From Cellulosimicrobium terreum (GTDB taxonomy: Bacteria; Actinomycetota; Actinomycetes; Actinomycetales; Cellulomonadaceae), in NCBI GenBank assembly GCA_014803435.1, contig JACYFD010000005.1, forward strand, positions 248,001 through 312,000: a stretch of DNA of 64,000 nucleotides, given 5' to 3'. Below the pieces are notes generated by a model, which saw nothing but the letters and a program-made list of their open reading frames with translations, had not been told where the DNA came from and did no database searches. The translations under genes were made by a program, and so were the position numbers. Position 1 is the first letter of the stretch. Each line of letters opens with the position of its first letter. This document shows, one piece after another, positions 17,682 to 25,973 of the stretch.

Positions 17682-18200
17682 ATGCCGATCCTCCCCACCG
17701 ACCGTGACCCCCGCCTGATCACCGTCCGGCGAGGAGGATCACTCACCGACGACGACCACCGGCTCCTCGCCGAGTGGGCGGCCCGGTGCGCCGAGCACGT
17801 CCTGCACCTGTTCGAGCAGGTCAGACCGGACGACACCCGACCCAGAGACGCGATCGCCGTCGGCCGCGCCTGGATCCGTGGCGACGTGAGCATGCGCGAC
17901 GCCCACCAGACCGCCTTCACCGCGAACGCCGCCGGCCGCGACCAGCCCGACCCCGCACGGTTCGCGGCGCTCGCGGCCGGGCAGGCGGTCGCGGTGGCAC
18001 ACGTCGCCGCCCACGACCTGGGCGCCGCCGCCTACGCGATCAGGGCAGCCGCCGCGGCGGCGACGCCCGACGACGCCGAGACGGTGCGTCTCGCCGAGCG
18101 GGACTGGCAGCGCGCCCAGGTCCCGCCGAGCCTGCGCGAGCTCGTGCTCGACGACCAGCGCAACCGGAGCGCGATCTGCTGGGACGTCTTCGACGACTGA
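17682..18200 (+). CDS. Imm5-like immunity-family protein (orphan)
   Basis: A 172-residue protein resembling the Imm5-like family, annotated as putative immunity proteins of polymorphic toxin systems. Its RDPRLITVRRGGSLTDDDHRLLAEWAARCAEHVL opening, the HVAAHDLGAAAYAIRAA block and the terminal QRNRSAICWDVFDD are the conserved parts. No toxin gene is adjacent, so it may protect against toxins of competitors or serve another role. ATG 17682 is preferred over ATG 17664 because GGGGGAG precedes it at suitable spacing. Assignment rests on pattern memory. Confidence 0.7.
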   Translation: MPILPTDRDPRLITVRRGGSLTDDDHRLLAEWAARCAEHVLHLFEQVRPDDTRPRDAIAVGRAWIRGDVSMRDAHQTAFTANAAGRDQPDPARFAALAAGQAVAVAHVAAHDLGAAAYAIRAAAAAATPDDAETVRLAERDWQRAQVPPSLRELVLDDQRNRSAICWDVFDD

Positions 18201-18277
18201 CAGGGCCGGAGCCCGGCGGCGTCTGCCGCAGCGACGCCCAGGCGGGGGAGTGGCGCCCAGTCCCGGACCGCGTGACG

Positions 18278-18835
18278 TCAGCGGGTCCGGTAGCGCGCGT
18301 AGATCAGCCCGCTGTCGAAGGCACGCTCCTCGACGAGCTCGAGGTCGAGCCGCACACCGTCCGGGAAGAACCGCGTGCCGCCGCCGACCGCGCTCGTGGT
18401 GACGAACAGGTGGTACTCGTCGACCAGGCCGGCACGGATCGCCTGGGCCGCGAGGTTCGGGCCGTCGACGGAAAGGTCGTGGTCGGACTCGGCCTTCAGC
18501 CGGCGCACCGCGTCCGGGTCGAACGCCCGCTCGATCCTCGTCCTCGCGCTCGACACCGACTCCAGCGTCGTCGAGTACACGACCTTGTCCGCCGCCTGCC
18601 AGTCGCGGGCGTACTGCACGATGTGCGGGGGAGCGTCAGGCTCGTCGTGCGCCGTCTCCCAGAAGACCATCGTCTCGTACATCCGCCGGCCATAGAGGAA
18701 CGTGCGGACGTCACGGAAGACGTCGCCGATGAAGGAGTGCACCTCCGGGACCTCCGCACCAGTGCCGAGATCGCCCTCCGCCGCCGCGGCGTAGCCGTCG
18801 AGCGAGGTGATCATCGAGTAGATGAGCTTGCCCAT
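18278..18835 (-). CDS. Dihydrofolate reductase-family (RibD C-terminal fold) protein 1
   Basis: A 185-residue stand-alone protein of the RibD_C/DHFR-like fold. The MGKLIYSMITSLDGYAA start, the FLYGRRMYETMVFWE block and the SVDGPNLAAQAIRAGLVDEYHLFV segment are typical. It probably binds NADPH and reduces an unknown pteridine-like or other substrate; it lacks the signature of folate-pathway FolA. AAGGAGAC gives a good ribosome binding site, which favours this start over longer in-frame extensions upstream. A second member of the same family lies 242 bases upstream on the same strand. Confidence 0.87.
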   Translation of the reverse strand: MGKLIYSMITSLDGYAAAAEGDLGTGAEVPEVHSFIGDVFRDVRTFLYGRRMYETMVFWETAHDEPDAPPHIVQYARDWQAADKVVYSTTLESVSSARTRIERAFDPDAVRRLKAESDHDLSVDGPNLAAQAIRAGLVDEYHLFVTTSAVGGGTRFFPDGVRLDLELVEERAFDSGLIYARYRTR

Positions 18836-19077
18836 GTCGTCTCCTTCGGATGTCCATGTCCATGTCGATGTGCCGGGCGCCGTGATGGGCTGCGACCTGC
18901 GCGCGACCGGGAACTCATCGGGCTGTCGCTCCGTCCGCAGGCCGGAAGCCGGCCCGGCTCCATCGACCGGACGGTGCCCACATGGGTCCAGCCGGTCGCC
19001 CGTCGAACGGAGCCGGACTACTGCACCCGCGCGTGAGGGGTGGTCGCGAGCCGTGAGGACCTGTGGGGACCTGCGAA

Positions 19078-19647
19078 TCATGCCGGTGCTAGCGTTGCCC
19101 GGTATCGCTGGGCGACCACCCCGGACCGGAACTCCTGGCGGTCCACGAGCTCGAGCTGGATGCGCTCGCGCAGACCGGAGAGCAACGTCGGCCCGTGCCC
19201 GGCGAGCACCGGCTGCACGAGGAAGACGTACTCGTCGATGAGTCCCAGGTCCGCCAACGCCCGGGGGAGTGTCACGCCACCCACGAACAGACCCTCGCCC
19301 GGCTCCTGCTTGAGCCGCTGGACCGCTTGCCCCACGTCACCACGCACCAGCTCGGCGTTCCAGTCGACCTCGCCCAACGTGGACGACACGACGTGCTTCT
19401 TCGCGCGGTCGAGGGTCTCGGCGAACGGGATCTCCCACTCGTCCATCCAGTCGGGCCACGCTCCCGAGGCAGGTCGCCGCCACGCCGACTCCATCATCTC
19501 GTAGGTCACCCGACCGAAGATCACCGCATCGGCTCGTCCCAGCTCTGCGGTCCAGAAGCGCATCGAGTCCTCGTCGGGAGGGAGCCCTGCTTCGTGATGG
19601 CAGCAGCCGTCGAGCGTGACGTTGATCGAGTATCGAAGTGGTCTCAT
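19078..19647 (-). CDS. Dihydrofolate reductase-family (RibD C-terminal fold) protein 2
   Basis: A 189-residue member of the same family as its neighbour but clearly divergent. It has MRPLRYSINVTLDGCCHHEAG at the start, a VIFGRVTYEMMESAW block and GGVTLPRALADLGLIDEYVFLVQPVLAGHGPTLL near the end. The substrate is unknown. AGAGGAACGAG precedes the ATG. The 242-base gap to the first copy suggests separate promoters or a loosely linked pair rather than a tight operon. Confidence 0.87.
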   Translation of the reverse strand: MRPLRYSINVTLDGCCHHEAGLPPDEDSMRFWTAELGRADAVIFGRVTYEMMESAWRRPASGAWPDWMDEWEIPFAETLDRAKKHVVSSTLGEVDWNAELVRGDVGQAVQRLKQEPGEGLFVGGVTLPRALADLGLIDEYVFLVQPVLAGHGPTLLSGLRERIQLELVDRQEFRSGVVAQRYRATLAPA

Positions 19648-19814
19648 CTCGTTCCTCTCCCTTGATGCGCGCAGCGAGTGATCGGATGGTGCTCAGACTG
19701 CGGTCGTCGCCGCTTCTCATCGTCGCTCGCTGTCTGCGCGCCTCTGATCACAGTGTGAGCCGGTCGTCGTGACGTGGGAGCACGTGCGTACGCGGTGTGG
19801 CGGAGCCTCTGCAC

Positions 19815-19820
19815 TAGCAT
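19815..19820 (+). promoter_or_regulatory. -10 element for a leaderless acetyltransferase mRNA
   Basis: TAGCAT ends seven bases before GTG 19828 and no ribosome binding site intervenes; it decides this start over one 54 bases upstream. Confidence 0.42.
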
Positions 19821-19827
19821 CTCGGCT

Positions 19828-20352
19828 GTGTCATCGTTCAGCGTCGTTCGTCGCGGGACCCGTCTCGATCCCGTGGTCCACGCCCTGCGCAGCGTTCACC
19901 TTCACGACGGCTACCCATCAGCCTGGCCACAGGACCCGGTCGCATGGCTCAACCCAGCGGGCACTCTTGACGCCTGGGTCGCGACGGACGACAGCGACGT
20001 CCTGGGGCACGCGCTGCTCGTGCGAGGCGAGCAGATCCACCATGGTGCCGAGATCGAACGCGCGGCGGGTGTGCCGGTGACGGCCATCGGCGGGCTGAGC
20101 CGTCTGTTCGTCGTCCCCGCAGCGCGCGGAACAGGCGCTGCGGCGTCGCTTCTCGACCAGGTTGAGTCGGCCGCAGCCGAGCGGGGGATCCAACTCGCGC
20201 TCGACGTCGTCGACGACGGCGGCCCGGCCGTCCGCCTGTATGAGCGGCGCGGCTGGAAGCGTGTCGCAGTCGGCCCGGCCGCGTGGCTTCGCCCGGATGG
20301 TGTTCGGCCTCGGTCGGCGGCCTACCTTCTGCCCAGGGCCCGTTCGTCGTAG
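19828..20352 (+). CDS. GNAT-family N-acetyltransferase
   Basis: A 174-residue acetyltransferase. The GGLSRLFVVPAARGTGAAASLLDQVE segment near residue 90 holds the acetyl-CoA pyrophosphate loop (RGTGAA in place of the usual Q/RxxGxG/A), and a helix plus a VRLYERRGWKRV motif near the end completes the GNAT fold. The acceptor is unknown. The GTG start is set by the TAGCAT box seven bases upstream. Confidence 0.82.
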   Translation: MSSFSVVRRGTRLDPVVHALRSVHLHDGYPSAWPQDPVAWLNPAGTLDAWVATDDSDVLGHALLVRGEQIHHGAEIERAAGVPVTAIGGLSRLFVVPAARGTGAAASLLDQVESAAAERGIQLALDVVDDGGPAVRLYERRGWKRVAVGPAAWLRPDGVRPRSAAYLLPRARSS

Positions 20353-20497
20353 CGCAGGCGAGCCACGGTCCCACGGCGATGTCGCAGGGCCGGCAGCGCG
20401 GAGTCGCCGAGCTGCGCGAACGTCGACTTCACAGCGAGGTGCGACTCTTGCATCCGACGCAGCTCGCACCAGCTCCGTTCGCAACCAGCGTCACACC

Positions 20498-20512
20498 GAT
20501 AATGTACATTAT
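20498..20512. promoter_or_regulatory. AT-rich palindromic operator over a -10 box
   Basis: A perfect 14-base palindrome at 20499-20512 (ATAATG-TA-CATTAT type) stands out in a GC-rich genome. GATAAT at 20498-20503 reads as a -10 box whose transcript would begin at ATG 20511, so the palindrome covers both the box and the start codon. That is a strong place for a repressor. Confidence 0.5.
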
Positions 20513-20969
20513 GTCATTTCACCTCGGAACGAGGCCCGCGTGCATCAGCGCGAACACCGGCACCCTCTCCCCGTGCATGGCGACGACCACCCACACGACG
20601 ACGCCCGCGGGACCAGGTGGTGACCGGGTGCGTCTGACCGCGGACGACGCTCGTGACCGCCGGGACCTGCGGCTCATGGCCGCGACGCCGTTCATGCGTG
20701 CCGACGCGCCAGATCGCCCTCGGGTCGTCGCCGTCCTGTCGAACGTCGCGCTGTTCCCGATCCTGGTCGTCACCGTCGTCGTCAGCGTTGTCGCGTCCGT
20801 CGTCGCTGCCGTCGTGGTCGGCGTCGCGACCGCGTCCGTCTGGGCCTGGCGCTCACTGTCCCCCGGTGGCACGCCCGAGCCTCCGGGCTCGACCGGACAG
20901 GTCGTCGAGCTCGTCGAAGGTGCCGCCACGCGTCTCGCGCCTGGCCCTGACGCTGCCAGGCCGCTATAG
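20511..20969 (+). CDS. Small single-span membrane protein
   Basis: A 152-residue protein of unknown function. A hydrophilic, Arg/Asp-rich first half leads to one long hydrophobic stretch (VVAVLSNVALFPILVVTVVV and beyond, residues about 88-118), then a short Pro/Gly-rich tail. Codon third positions are nearly all G or C, which supports this strand over the overlapping minus-strand frame. ATG 20511 fits a leaderless start seven bases after GATAAT; ATG 20577 is an alternative without any ribosome binding site. The first 22 residues are unusually Cys/Thr-rich. Confidence 0.55.
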   Translation: MSFHLGTRPACISANTGTLSPCMATTTHTTTPAGPGGDRVRLTADDARDRRDLRLMAATPFMRADAPDRPRVVAVLSNVALFPILVVTVVVSVVASVVAAVVVGVATASVWAWRSLSPGGTPEPPGSTGQVVELVEGAATRLAPGPDAARPL

Positions 20970-21093
20970 TCGTCAGAATCGGGCATAGGGGACAAACCAG
21001 TGTGTTTAGGTCAACACCCTGATCTGCGACAACCCCCACAGCCACGCTGCGCTCGCGTCGTCCAACGGACCCGCCGAGATTGCGGCCTGCGGC

Positions 21094-21124
21094 CCAGGTA
21101 GCGACACCCGACGTCGTTACCTGG
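21094..21124. terminator. Hairpin between convergent genes
   Basis: Arms 21094-21105 and 21113-21124 pair over 12 bases with one G-T pair and a seven-base loop. It sits between the small membrane protein and the P-loop gene, whose 3' ends face each other. Confidence 0.6.
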
Positions 21125-21143
21125 TCGTCTCGACTTTTCGCCG

Positions 21144-21746
21144 CTATCTCGCCGATGCCCCTCCTCGGCCGTCCGGACGTCCTGCGCCTGCCTCCGGGCC
21201 CGGACGGTCCTGCTCCCCCGCGAACCACAGGTCCCGGACCGCACCGGCGACCGCGACGACGTCACGATCGTCCGTGGCGACGCGATGCACGTCGGGACCG
21301 GCCTCTGTGGCGAGCAGCCTGGCTGCCCGGTCGGACCGGTCGACGTGGACGTCCAGGGACGTTCCCTGCTCGCGCCGGGCGAGACGCCGGCGCGCAGTGC
21401 GGTCGTCGGCGGTGAGCAGCACGGACGTGACGACCGGGTCGTCCCCCATCGCGGCCGCCAGCTCGGCGGCGTGCAGCACGCTGACGGTGTTGGTGTAGAC
21501 GAGCCGGTCGTATCCCAGGTCGCGGTAGTTCGACCACATCGCGCCGAGATTGCGCTCGGCCAGGCGGTCCTCCCACGGCGTGGGCCACGCCAGGTCGAGC
21601 AGGTCGCCCTCGACGACGGCGTGACGCACCCGCGCCGCGACGAGCAGGTCGTGCAGCGCGAACGCCACCGACGACTTGCCGACCCCGGACCGGCCCGAGA
21701 GCAGGAGGAGCCGAGACCGGGTGCTCGGCAGCGGGTTCGACGGCAT
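21144..21746 (-). CDS. P-loop NTPase, nucleoside/aminoglycoside kinase-like
   Basis: A 200-residue protein with a Walker A loop at residues 18-26 (GRSGVGKSSV). EGDLLDLAWPTPWEDRLAERNLGAMW and a VLLTADDRTARRRLARRE segment recall small-molecule kinases such as the shikimate, chloramphenicol or adenylylsulfate kinase folds; the arginine-rich part would be the lid. The substrate is unknown. TACGGT (21758-21753 on the minus strand) lies six bases before the ATG, indicating a leaderless mRNA. It is divergent from the recombinase gene. Confidence 0.7.
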   Translation of the reverse strand: MPSNPLPSTRSRLLLLSGRSGVGKSSVAFALHDLLVAARVRHAVVEGDLLDLAWPTPWEDRLAERNLGAMWSNYRDLGYDRLVYTNTVSVLHAAELAAAMGDDPVVTSVLLTADDRTARRRLARREQGTSLDVHVDRSDRAARLLATEAGPDVHRVATDDRDVVAVAGAVRDLWFAGEQDRPGPEAGAGRPDGRGGASAR

Positions 21747-21837
21747 CGACGAACCGTACCGGGCGACGAGGCGTGTCGGAGGCGCCGCCTATGCTCCCGA
21801 TGTCCGGTTCAACCGCGTCGAAGGGAGCCCGAGACGG

Positions 21838-22941
21838 ATGGTCGCGCCACCCCGGCTCGAGCACGTCACGGTCCACGAGGCCGCGGACCGGTACCTCGCG
21901 GGCGTCGCGATGCAGACGGTGCGCGGGGTGCTCTCGGCGACGACGCAACGCAGCTACGTGCGCGACGTGCGGGAGTTCACCCGCCTCGTGGGCGCGGACC
22001 GGGTGCTCGACGACGTCACGGGCGAGGACGTCGACGACGTCCTGGTGCGGTACCAGGTGACACCGGACCGTCGGTACACGGACGCGTCGCGCAAGCCGGG
22101 GAGCAACGGGCGCTCCCCCGCGACGGTGAACCGTTTCCGGCAGTCGCTCACGCGATTCTTCGCGCACGCGGCCCGCGAAGGCTGGGTGCAGGCGGACCCC
22201 ATGCAGTGGGCCGCTCCCCCGGTCCGTCTGCGCGACGGGCTGCGCGTGGCGCGCACCGCGCTGTCCGCGGGGTCGGCACGGTCCCTGCTCTCCGCGGCGT
22301 CCCACCCGGTGCCCGACGGCGGCACGCGCGCCGACCAGGACCTGCACCTGCGGGACCGGCTCGTCGTGACGCTGCTGCTCGTCCTCGGCCCGCGGGTGTC
22401 GGAGCTGGTGCGGGCCGACGTCGACGACTTCGCCCGCGAGCCCGACCAGACCCGGTGGCGCATCCACGGCAAGGGCGGGCACGTGCGCACCGTGACGCTG
22501 TCAGACCCGCTGGCCCTCGCGCTGGAGGACTACCTCGCGCACCTGCGGCCCACGCTCGCCGGACGCCGTCCCGACGACCCGGACACGCGCCGCGCCCTCC
22601 TGCTCTCGTGGCGCGGCCGCCGGGTCGACGCCCAGGCCGTGCGCGGGCTGCTGCGTCGCGCCCTGGACCGCGTGCCGGCCCAGTACCGCCGCGACGCCAC
22701 GCCGCACGCGCTGCGCCACACCACCGCGACCCTCCTCGCGGCGTCGGGCTGGGACGTGAAGGTCGTCGCCGAGCTGCTGGGGCACGCCTCGATCGCCACG
22801 ACGGGCGTCTACCTCGACCGGATCGAGGGCGAGCTGGCGGCCGCGATCCGCGCCCACCCTCTGACGGCGACCACGAGCTCCCCCCGCCCTGACGGCACCG
22901 GCGCACCGAGCCCCCTGCCGCACGCGGCGGCGGAGGCGTAG
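21838..22941 (+). CDS. Tyrosine recombinase (XerC/XerD-like integrase)
   Basis: A 367-residue site-specific recombinase. An N-terminal SAM-like DNA-binding part (residues about 10-120) precedes a catalytic domain with all expected residues: Arg186 (GPRVSEL), Lys212 (HGKGGHVR), His290 and Arg293 (TPHALRHTT), His316 (LLGHAS) and nucleophile Tyr325 (TGVYLDR). It is longer than housekeeping Xer proteins and has a linker near 85-105, so it is more likely an accessory recombinase than the dimer-resolution enzyme. AAGGGAG precedes the ATG by ten bases. No att-like repeats were recognised nearby. Confidence 0.9.
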   Translation: MVAPPRLEHVTVHEAADRYLAGVAMQTVRGVLSATTQRSYVRDVREFTRLVGADRVLDDVTGEDVDDVLVRYQVTPDRRYTDASRKPGSNGRSPATVNRFRQSLTRFFAHAAREGWVQADPMQWAAPPVRLRDGLRVARTALSAGSARSLLSAASHPVPDGGTRADQDLHLRDRLVVTLLLVLGPRVSELVRADVDDFAREPDQTRWRIHGKGGHVRTVTLSDPLALALEDYLAHLRPTLAGRRPDDPDTRRALLLSWRGRRVDAQAVRGLLRRALDRVPAQYRRDATPHALRHTTATLLAASGWDVKVVAELLGHASIATTGVYLDRIEGELAAAIRAHPLTATTSSPRPDGTGAPSPLPHAAAEA

Positions 22942-22951
22942 GGTGCCGCAC

Positions 22952-24361
22952 ATGTCGACCAACCGGCGCGGTGACGCGGTCCGGAGCCTCGAGCTGGAGA
23001 GCGTGGAGGAGCCCGAGCCACCGGAGGTCGCGGAGCGCGGCGACGATCCGCCGCCCCGCCCTCGACGACGTCTCCTCGCCGCCGGGGCGCTGGTCGCCAC
23101 GCTCGTCGCGGCCTTCGTCGCGAGCAGCGTATGGCAGTCGTGGAACGGCGGCCAGGTCCTCCTCGACTCGCGTGGCGGGGTCTCCTCGCTCGCCGCTCCC
23201 CCGGCGCTGTCCTGGGACGCCCCCGCCACCGGTGGTCAGGTCTGGCCGATGGGCGACGCCGTCGTAGTCCTCCAGGGCGACGAGCTGGTCGCGCTCGACA
23301 TCTCGGACGGGTCACGGTCGTGGAGCCGTGCGGTCCCCGGGACCGAGCCCCGGTGCGGACCCTCGCCGGACGCGCTCGACACCGCGGCTCAGGACCGGCT
23401 GGTCTGCCTGACCGGCACCGCGCCGTCCCTGCAGGCGTGGGTCGTGGAGGCCGACGGATCCGCCGGCGACCCGGTGCCCCTCGGGGCCGTCGCCGGGGAC
23501 GCGGTGCCCGGGCCGGACGCGACCGTGCTGCGCTGGGCCCGTACCGCCGGGAGCGTGACCGTGGTGCTGCAGGATGCCGCGGACGGCACGACGCGGTGGG
23601 AGCGGACCGTCGCACCTGATGATGTCGCGCGCGACGACCGGTGCCGGCCGCAGGTCGCGAACACCGCGGCAGGTACGGTGGAGCACGGCCTGCTCGTCGT
23701 GAGCGGGTGCCGGGTCAGCGCGTGGTTCGCCCCGGACGGCACCCGGCTCGACGACGTGGACGAGCCCGCCACCGTCCAGGTGCTGCCCACGGCCGACCAC
23801 ACCTACCTGCGCACGACGGCGACGTCGGCCACGGGCGCGGTCGAGAGCACCCAGGTCGTCCGGTCCGACGGCACGACCGAACGCATCGTGCCGGGACGTC
23901 CGCTCGTCCCCCTCGCGACCGACGGCACCGCCGACCCGACCCGGCTCCTGTCGGTGCCGAGCGGCATCCAGGCAGTCGACACGTCGGGGAACGAGCGGTG
24001 GACCACCAGCGGAGAGGTGTACCAGGTGGCGGTGGCGGCGGACGGGACGGCCGTCCTCGACCTGGGGTGGGTCGTCCGCGCGGTCGACCTCGCGTCAGGC
24101 GAGACGCTGTGGACCTGGGACCGGGACGACCTCGGGTCGAAGGACGCGATCACCGCCGCCTTCACCGACGGCGACGTCGCGTTGCTCGTCGTCGGCGACA
24201 GGGCCGGCGTCGCCCCGGTGCGCCTCGTCGCGCTCGACCTCGCCGACGGCACCACCCTGTGGGAAGAGCAGGTGGACGTCGACGCCACCGGGTTCACGGC
24301 GGTCGACGGGCACCTCGTGCACGTCGACCGGACGGCAGGACACGTCGTCGTGCATCGCTGA
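22952..24361 (+). CDS. Membrane-anchored PQQ-type beta-propeller protein
   Basis: A 469-residue protein. A charged cytoplasmic tail (residues 1-40) and one membrane segment (about 41-65, LLAAGALVATLVAAFVASSVW) are followed by a large extracytoplasmic part. Its repeats include DELVALDISDGSRSWSRAV, SGIQAVDTSGNERWTTSG, VVRAVDLASGETLWTW and LVALDLADGTTLWEEQV. These are PQQ/BamB-like blades, usually used for protein contacts or ligand sensing rather than PQQ catalysis. The ATG is chosen because TAGGGT (22939-22944) ends seven bases before it; that box overlaps the recombinase stop codon. Confidence 0.78.
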   Translation: MSTNRRGDAVRSLELESVEEPEPPEVAERGDDPPPRPRRRLLAAGALVATLVAAFVASSVWQSWNGGQVLLDSRGGVSSLAAPPALSWDAPATGGQVWPMGDAVVVLQGDELVALDISDGSRSWSRAVPGTEPRCGPSPDALDTAAQDRLVCLTGTAPSLQAWVVEADGSAGDPVPLGAVAGDAVPGPDATVLRWARTAGSVTVVLQDAADGTTRWERTVAPDDVARDDRCRPQVANTAAGTVEHGLLVVSGCRVSAWFAPDGTRLDDVDEPATVQVLPTADHTYLRTTATSATGAVESTQVVRSDGTTERIVPGRPLVPLATDGTADPTRLLSVPSGIQAVDTSGNERWTTSGEVYQVAVAADGTAVLDLGWVVRAVDLASGETLWTWDRDDLGSKDAITAAFTDGDVALLVVGDRAGVAPVRLVALDLADGTTLWEEQVDVDATGFTAVDGHLVHVDRTAGHVVVHR

Positions 24362-24416
24362 CCACCGCAGCCGCGTCGCGCAGGTGCGGACCGCCCCGGG
24401 CGGCTACGGTGTGGAC

Positions 24417-25670
24417 GTGCACCTCTCCCCCGACGCCACCTGGCGCACCGCCAAGCGGCTGGCTGCGCGCGCCGCCGTCGTCGCCATCGCCGCACCCCTG
24501 ACCGTCGCGAGCGTGCTCGTCGCCGCGGACGCGATCCGCAAGCGTCGCAACACGTCCGAACCCACGTTCCCGCACTCGCCCCCGGTGCAGTCGGAGGTCG
24601 CCGGGAGCACCACGACGATCTACACCTACGGCGAGGACCTGTACCGCGCCATGCTCGCCGCGATCCGCGGGGCGAAGAGCTGCATCCTGCTCGAGACGTA
24701 CATCTGGAAGGGCGACGCGCTCGGCCAGGAGTTCAAGGACGCTCTCATCGAGGCGAGCGAACGCGGTGTCGAGGTGTACGTGATCTACGACGGGTTCGCG
24801 AACCTCGTGGTCCCCCGCGCCTTCTTCGACCTGCCGGAGCCGATCCACGTCCTTCGCTACCCGGTGTTCCGGCCCGGCGTCCTCATGCTGAACGTGCGCA
24901 AGTCCGGTCGCGACCACCGCAAGATCCTCGTCGTCGACGACGAGGTCGCGTTCGTCGGCGGGTACAACATCGCCACCCTGTACGCCACGCAGTGGCGGGA
25001 CACGCACGTGCGCGTCGAGGGCCCGAGCGCATGGGAGCTGCGCAACGCGTTCGTCGACTTCTGGAACAACAACCGGTCCCAGGGTCAGCCGATGCTCGCC
25101 GACCCCGGCTCCACCCACTGGGAGCCACGCCTGCGAGCAGCACGCAACGCCCCGGCACACCTCGTCTTCCCCATCCGGGGGATCTACCTCGACGCCATCG
25201 ACCGCGCCAGCTCGCACGTCCACATCACGCAGGCCTACTTCATCCCGGACCGCGAGATCCTCGCCGCGCTCCTGACCGCCGCAGCGCGCGGCGTCGAGGT
25301 CAGCGTCGTCGTCCCGGAGCGCTCCAACCACGTCCTCGCCGACTGGCTCTCGCGCGGCCTCTACAGGGCCCTGCTCACGGGCGGCGTGCGGATCTTCCTC
25401 TACCAGAGCGCGATGGTGCACGCGAAGACCGCGACCATCGACGGCGCCTGGACGACGATCGGCACGGCGAACATCGACCGGCTCTCGCTCACGGGCAACT
25501 ACGAGGTGAACCTCGAGATCACGGACCCGGACGTCGCCGAGCAGATGGAGAAGGTGTTCGAGATCGACCTGTCGAACTCGCGCGAGCTCACGCTCGCCGA
25601 GTGGGAGGGACGTTCCATCGCAGCCAAGCTCAGCGAGGTCGTCCTCACCCCGCTCCGCCCCCTGCTGTGA
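24417..25670 (+). CDS. Phospholipase D-family protein (cardiolipin synthase-like)
   Basis: A 417-residue enzyme with two HKD motifs: His167-Lys169-Asp174 (DHRKILVVDDE) and His335-Lys337-Asp342 (MVHAKTATIDG). Such pairs form one active site for transfer of a phosphatidyl group. The N-terminus has a single hydrophobic segment (about residues 13-38), and the order of motifs fits cardiolipin synthase-like members, which join phosphatidylglycerol molecules at the membrane. A nuclease or lipase role is not excluded. The second of two nearby GTG codons is chosen because it lies six bases after TACGGT. Confidence 0.88.
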   Translation: MHLSPDATWRTAKRLAARAAVVAIAAPLTVASVLVAADAIRKRRNTSEPTFPHSPPVQSEVAGSTTTIYTYGEDLYRAMLAAIRGAKSCILLETYIWKGDALGQEFKDALIEASERGVEVYVIYDGFANLVVPRAFFDLPEPIHVLRYPVFRPGVLMLNVRKSGRDHRKILVVDDEVAFVGGYNIATLYATQWRDTHVRVEGPSAWELRNAFVDFWNNNRSQGQPMLADPGSTHWEPRLRAARNAPAHLVFPIRGIYLDAIDRASSHVHITQAYFIPDREILAALLTAAARGVEVSVVVPERSNHVLADWLSRGLYRALLTGGVRIFLYQSAMVHAKTATIDGAWTTIGTANIDRLSLTGNYEVNLEITDPDVAEQMEKVFEIDLSNSRELTLAEWEGRSIAAKLSEVVLTPLRPLL

Positions 25671-25672
25671 CG

Positions 25673-25695
25673 GGCGGGCCCCGGTGGGCCCCGCC
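25673..25695. terminator. GC-rich hairpin after the phospholipase D gene
   Basis: GGCGGG (25673-25678) pairs with CCCGCC (25690-25695); inside, CCC pairs with GGG past one bulged base. It lies in the 33 bases between convergent genes. Confidence 0.5.
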
Positions 25696-25703
25696 AGCCG
25701 GCG

Positions 25704-25973
25704 CTACTCGCACATGCTGGGCGTCTCACCGCAGACCACGCCGCGCACCATGAAGACGAAGAACACCACGACGCCGACCACCGCGGCCAGGGCGAACAGC
25801 GCGCCGAGCACGATCGCGACGATGGCCCCCGTGTGCATCCGCGGGCGCGCGCCGGGCGAGGGAGGTCGGTCCCGGACCTGCGGGGTCCACGCCCGACCGT
25901 CGAACCACCTCTCCGCCCGGGCCCCCCACGGGTCCGGGTACCAGCCCGGTGACGGCACGAGTGCCTGGGTCAC
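25704..25973 (-). CDS. DUF2510 single-span membrane protein
   Basis: An 89-residue protein. The first part (PSPGWYPDPWGARAERWFDGRAWTPQV, residues 8-34) is the DUF2510 motif, a tryptophan-rich module common next to membrane segments in actinobacteria. One hydrophobic segment follows at about residues 48-76, then a short tail with two cysteines. Its GTG start overlaps the stop of the MBL-fold gene upstream (GTGA), so the two are cotranscribed. Function is unknown. Confidence 0.85.
   Translation of the reverse strand: MTQALVPSPGWYPDPWGARAERWFDGRAWTPQVRDRPPSPGARPRMHTGAIVAIVLGALFALAAVVGVVVFFVFMVRGVVCGETPSMCE

Noticed and set aside
18911-18937. A further GGGAAC-N18-GTC site resembling a SigR promoter
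   Set aside because: The downstream triplet is GTC rather than GTT and no gene starts downstream on that strand.
20519-20995. Minus-strand frame opposite the small membrane protein
   Set aside because: It is open only because of GC bias; third-position GC favours the plus-strand frame, which also has a coherent membrane segment and a promoter-like start.
21002-21017. Inverted repeat GTGTT-N6-AACAC
   Set aside because: Five-base arms are short, and it lies between convergent genes where no promoter is needed; a better hairpin lies at 21094-21124.
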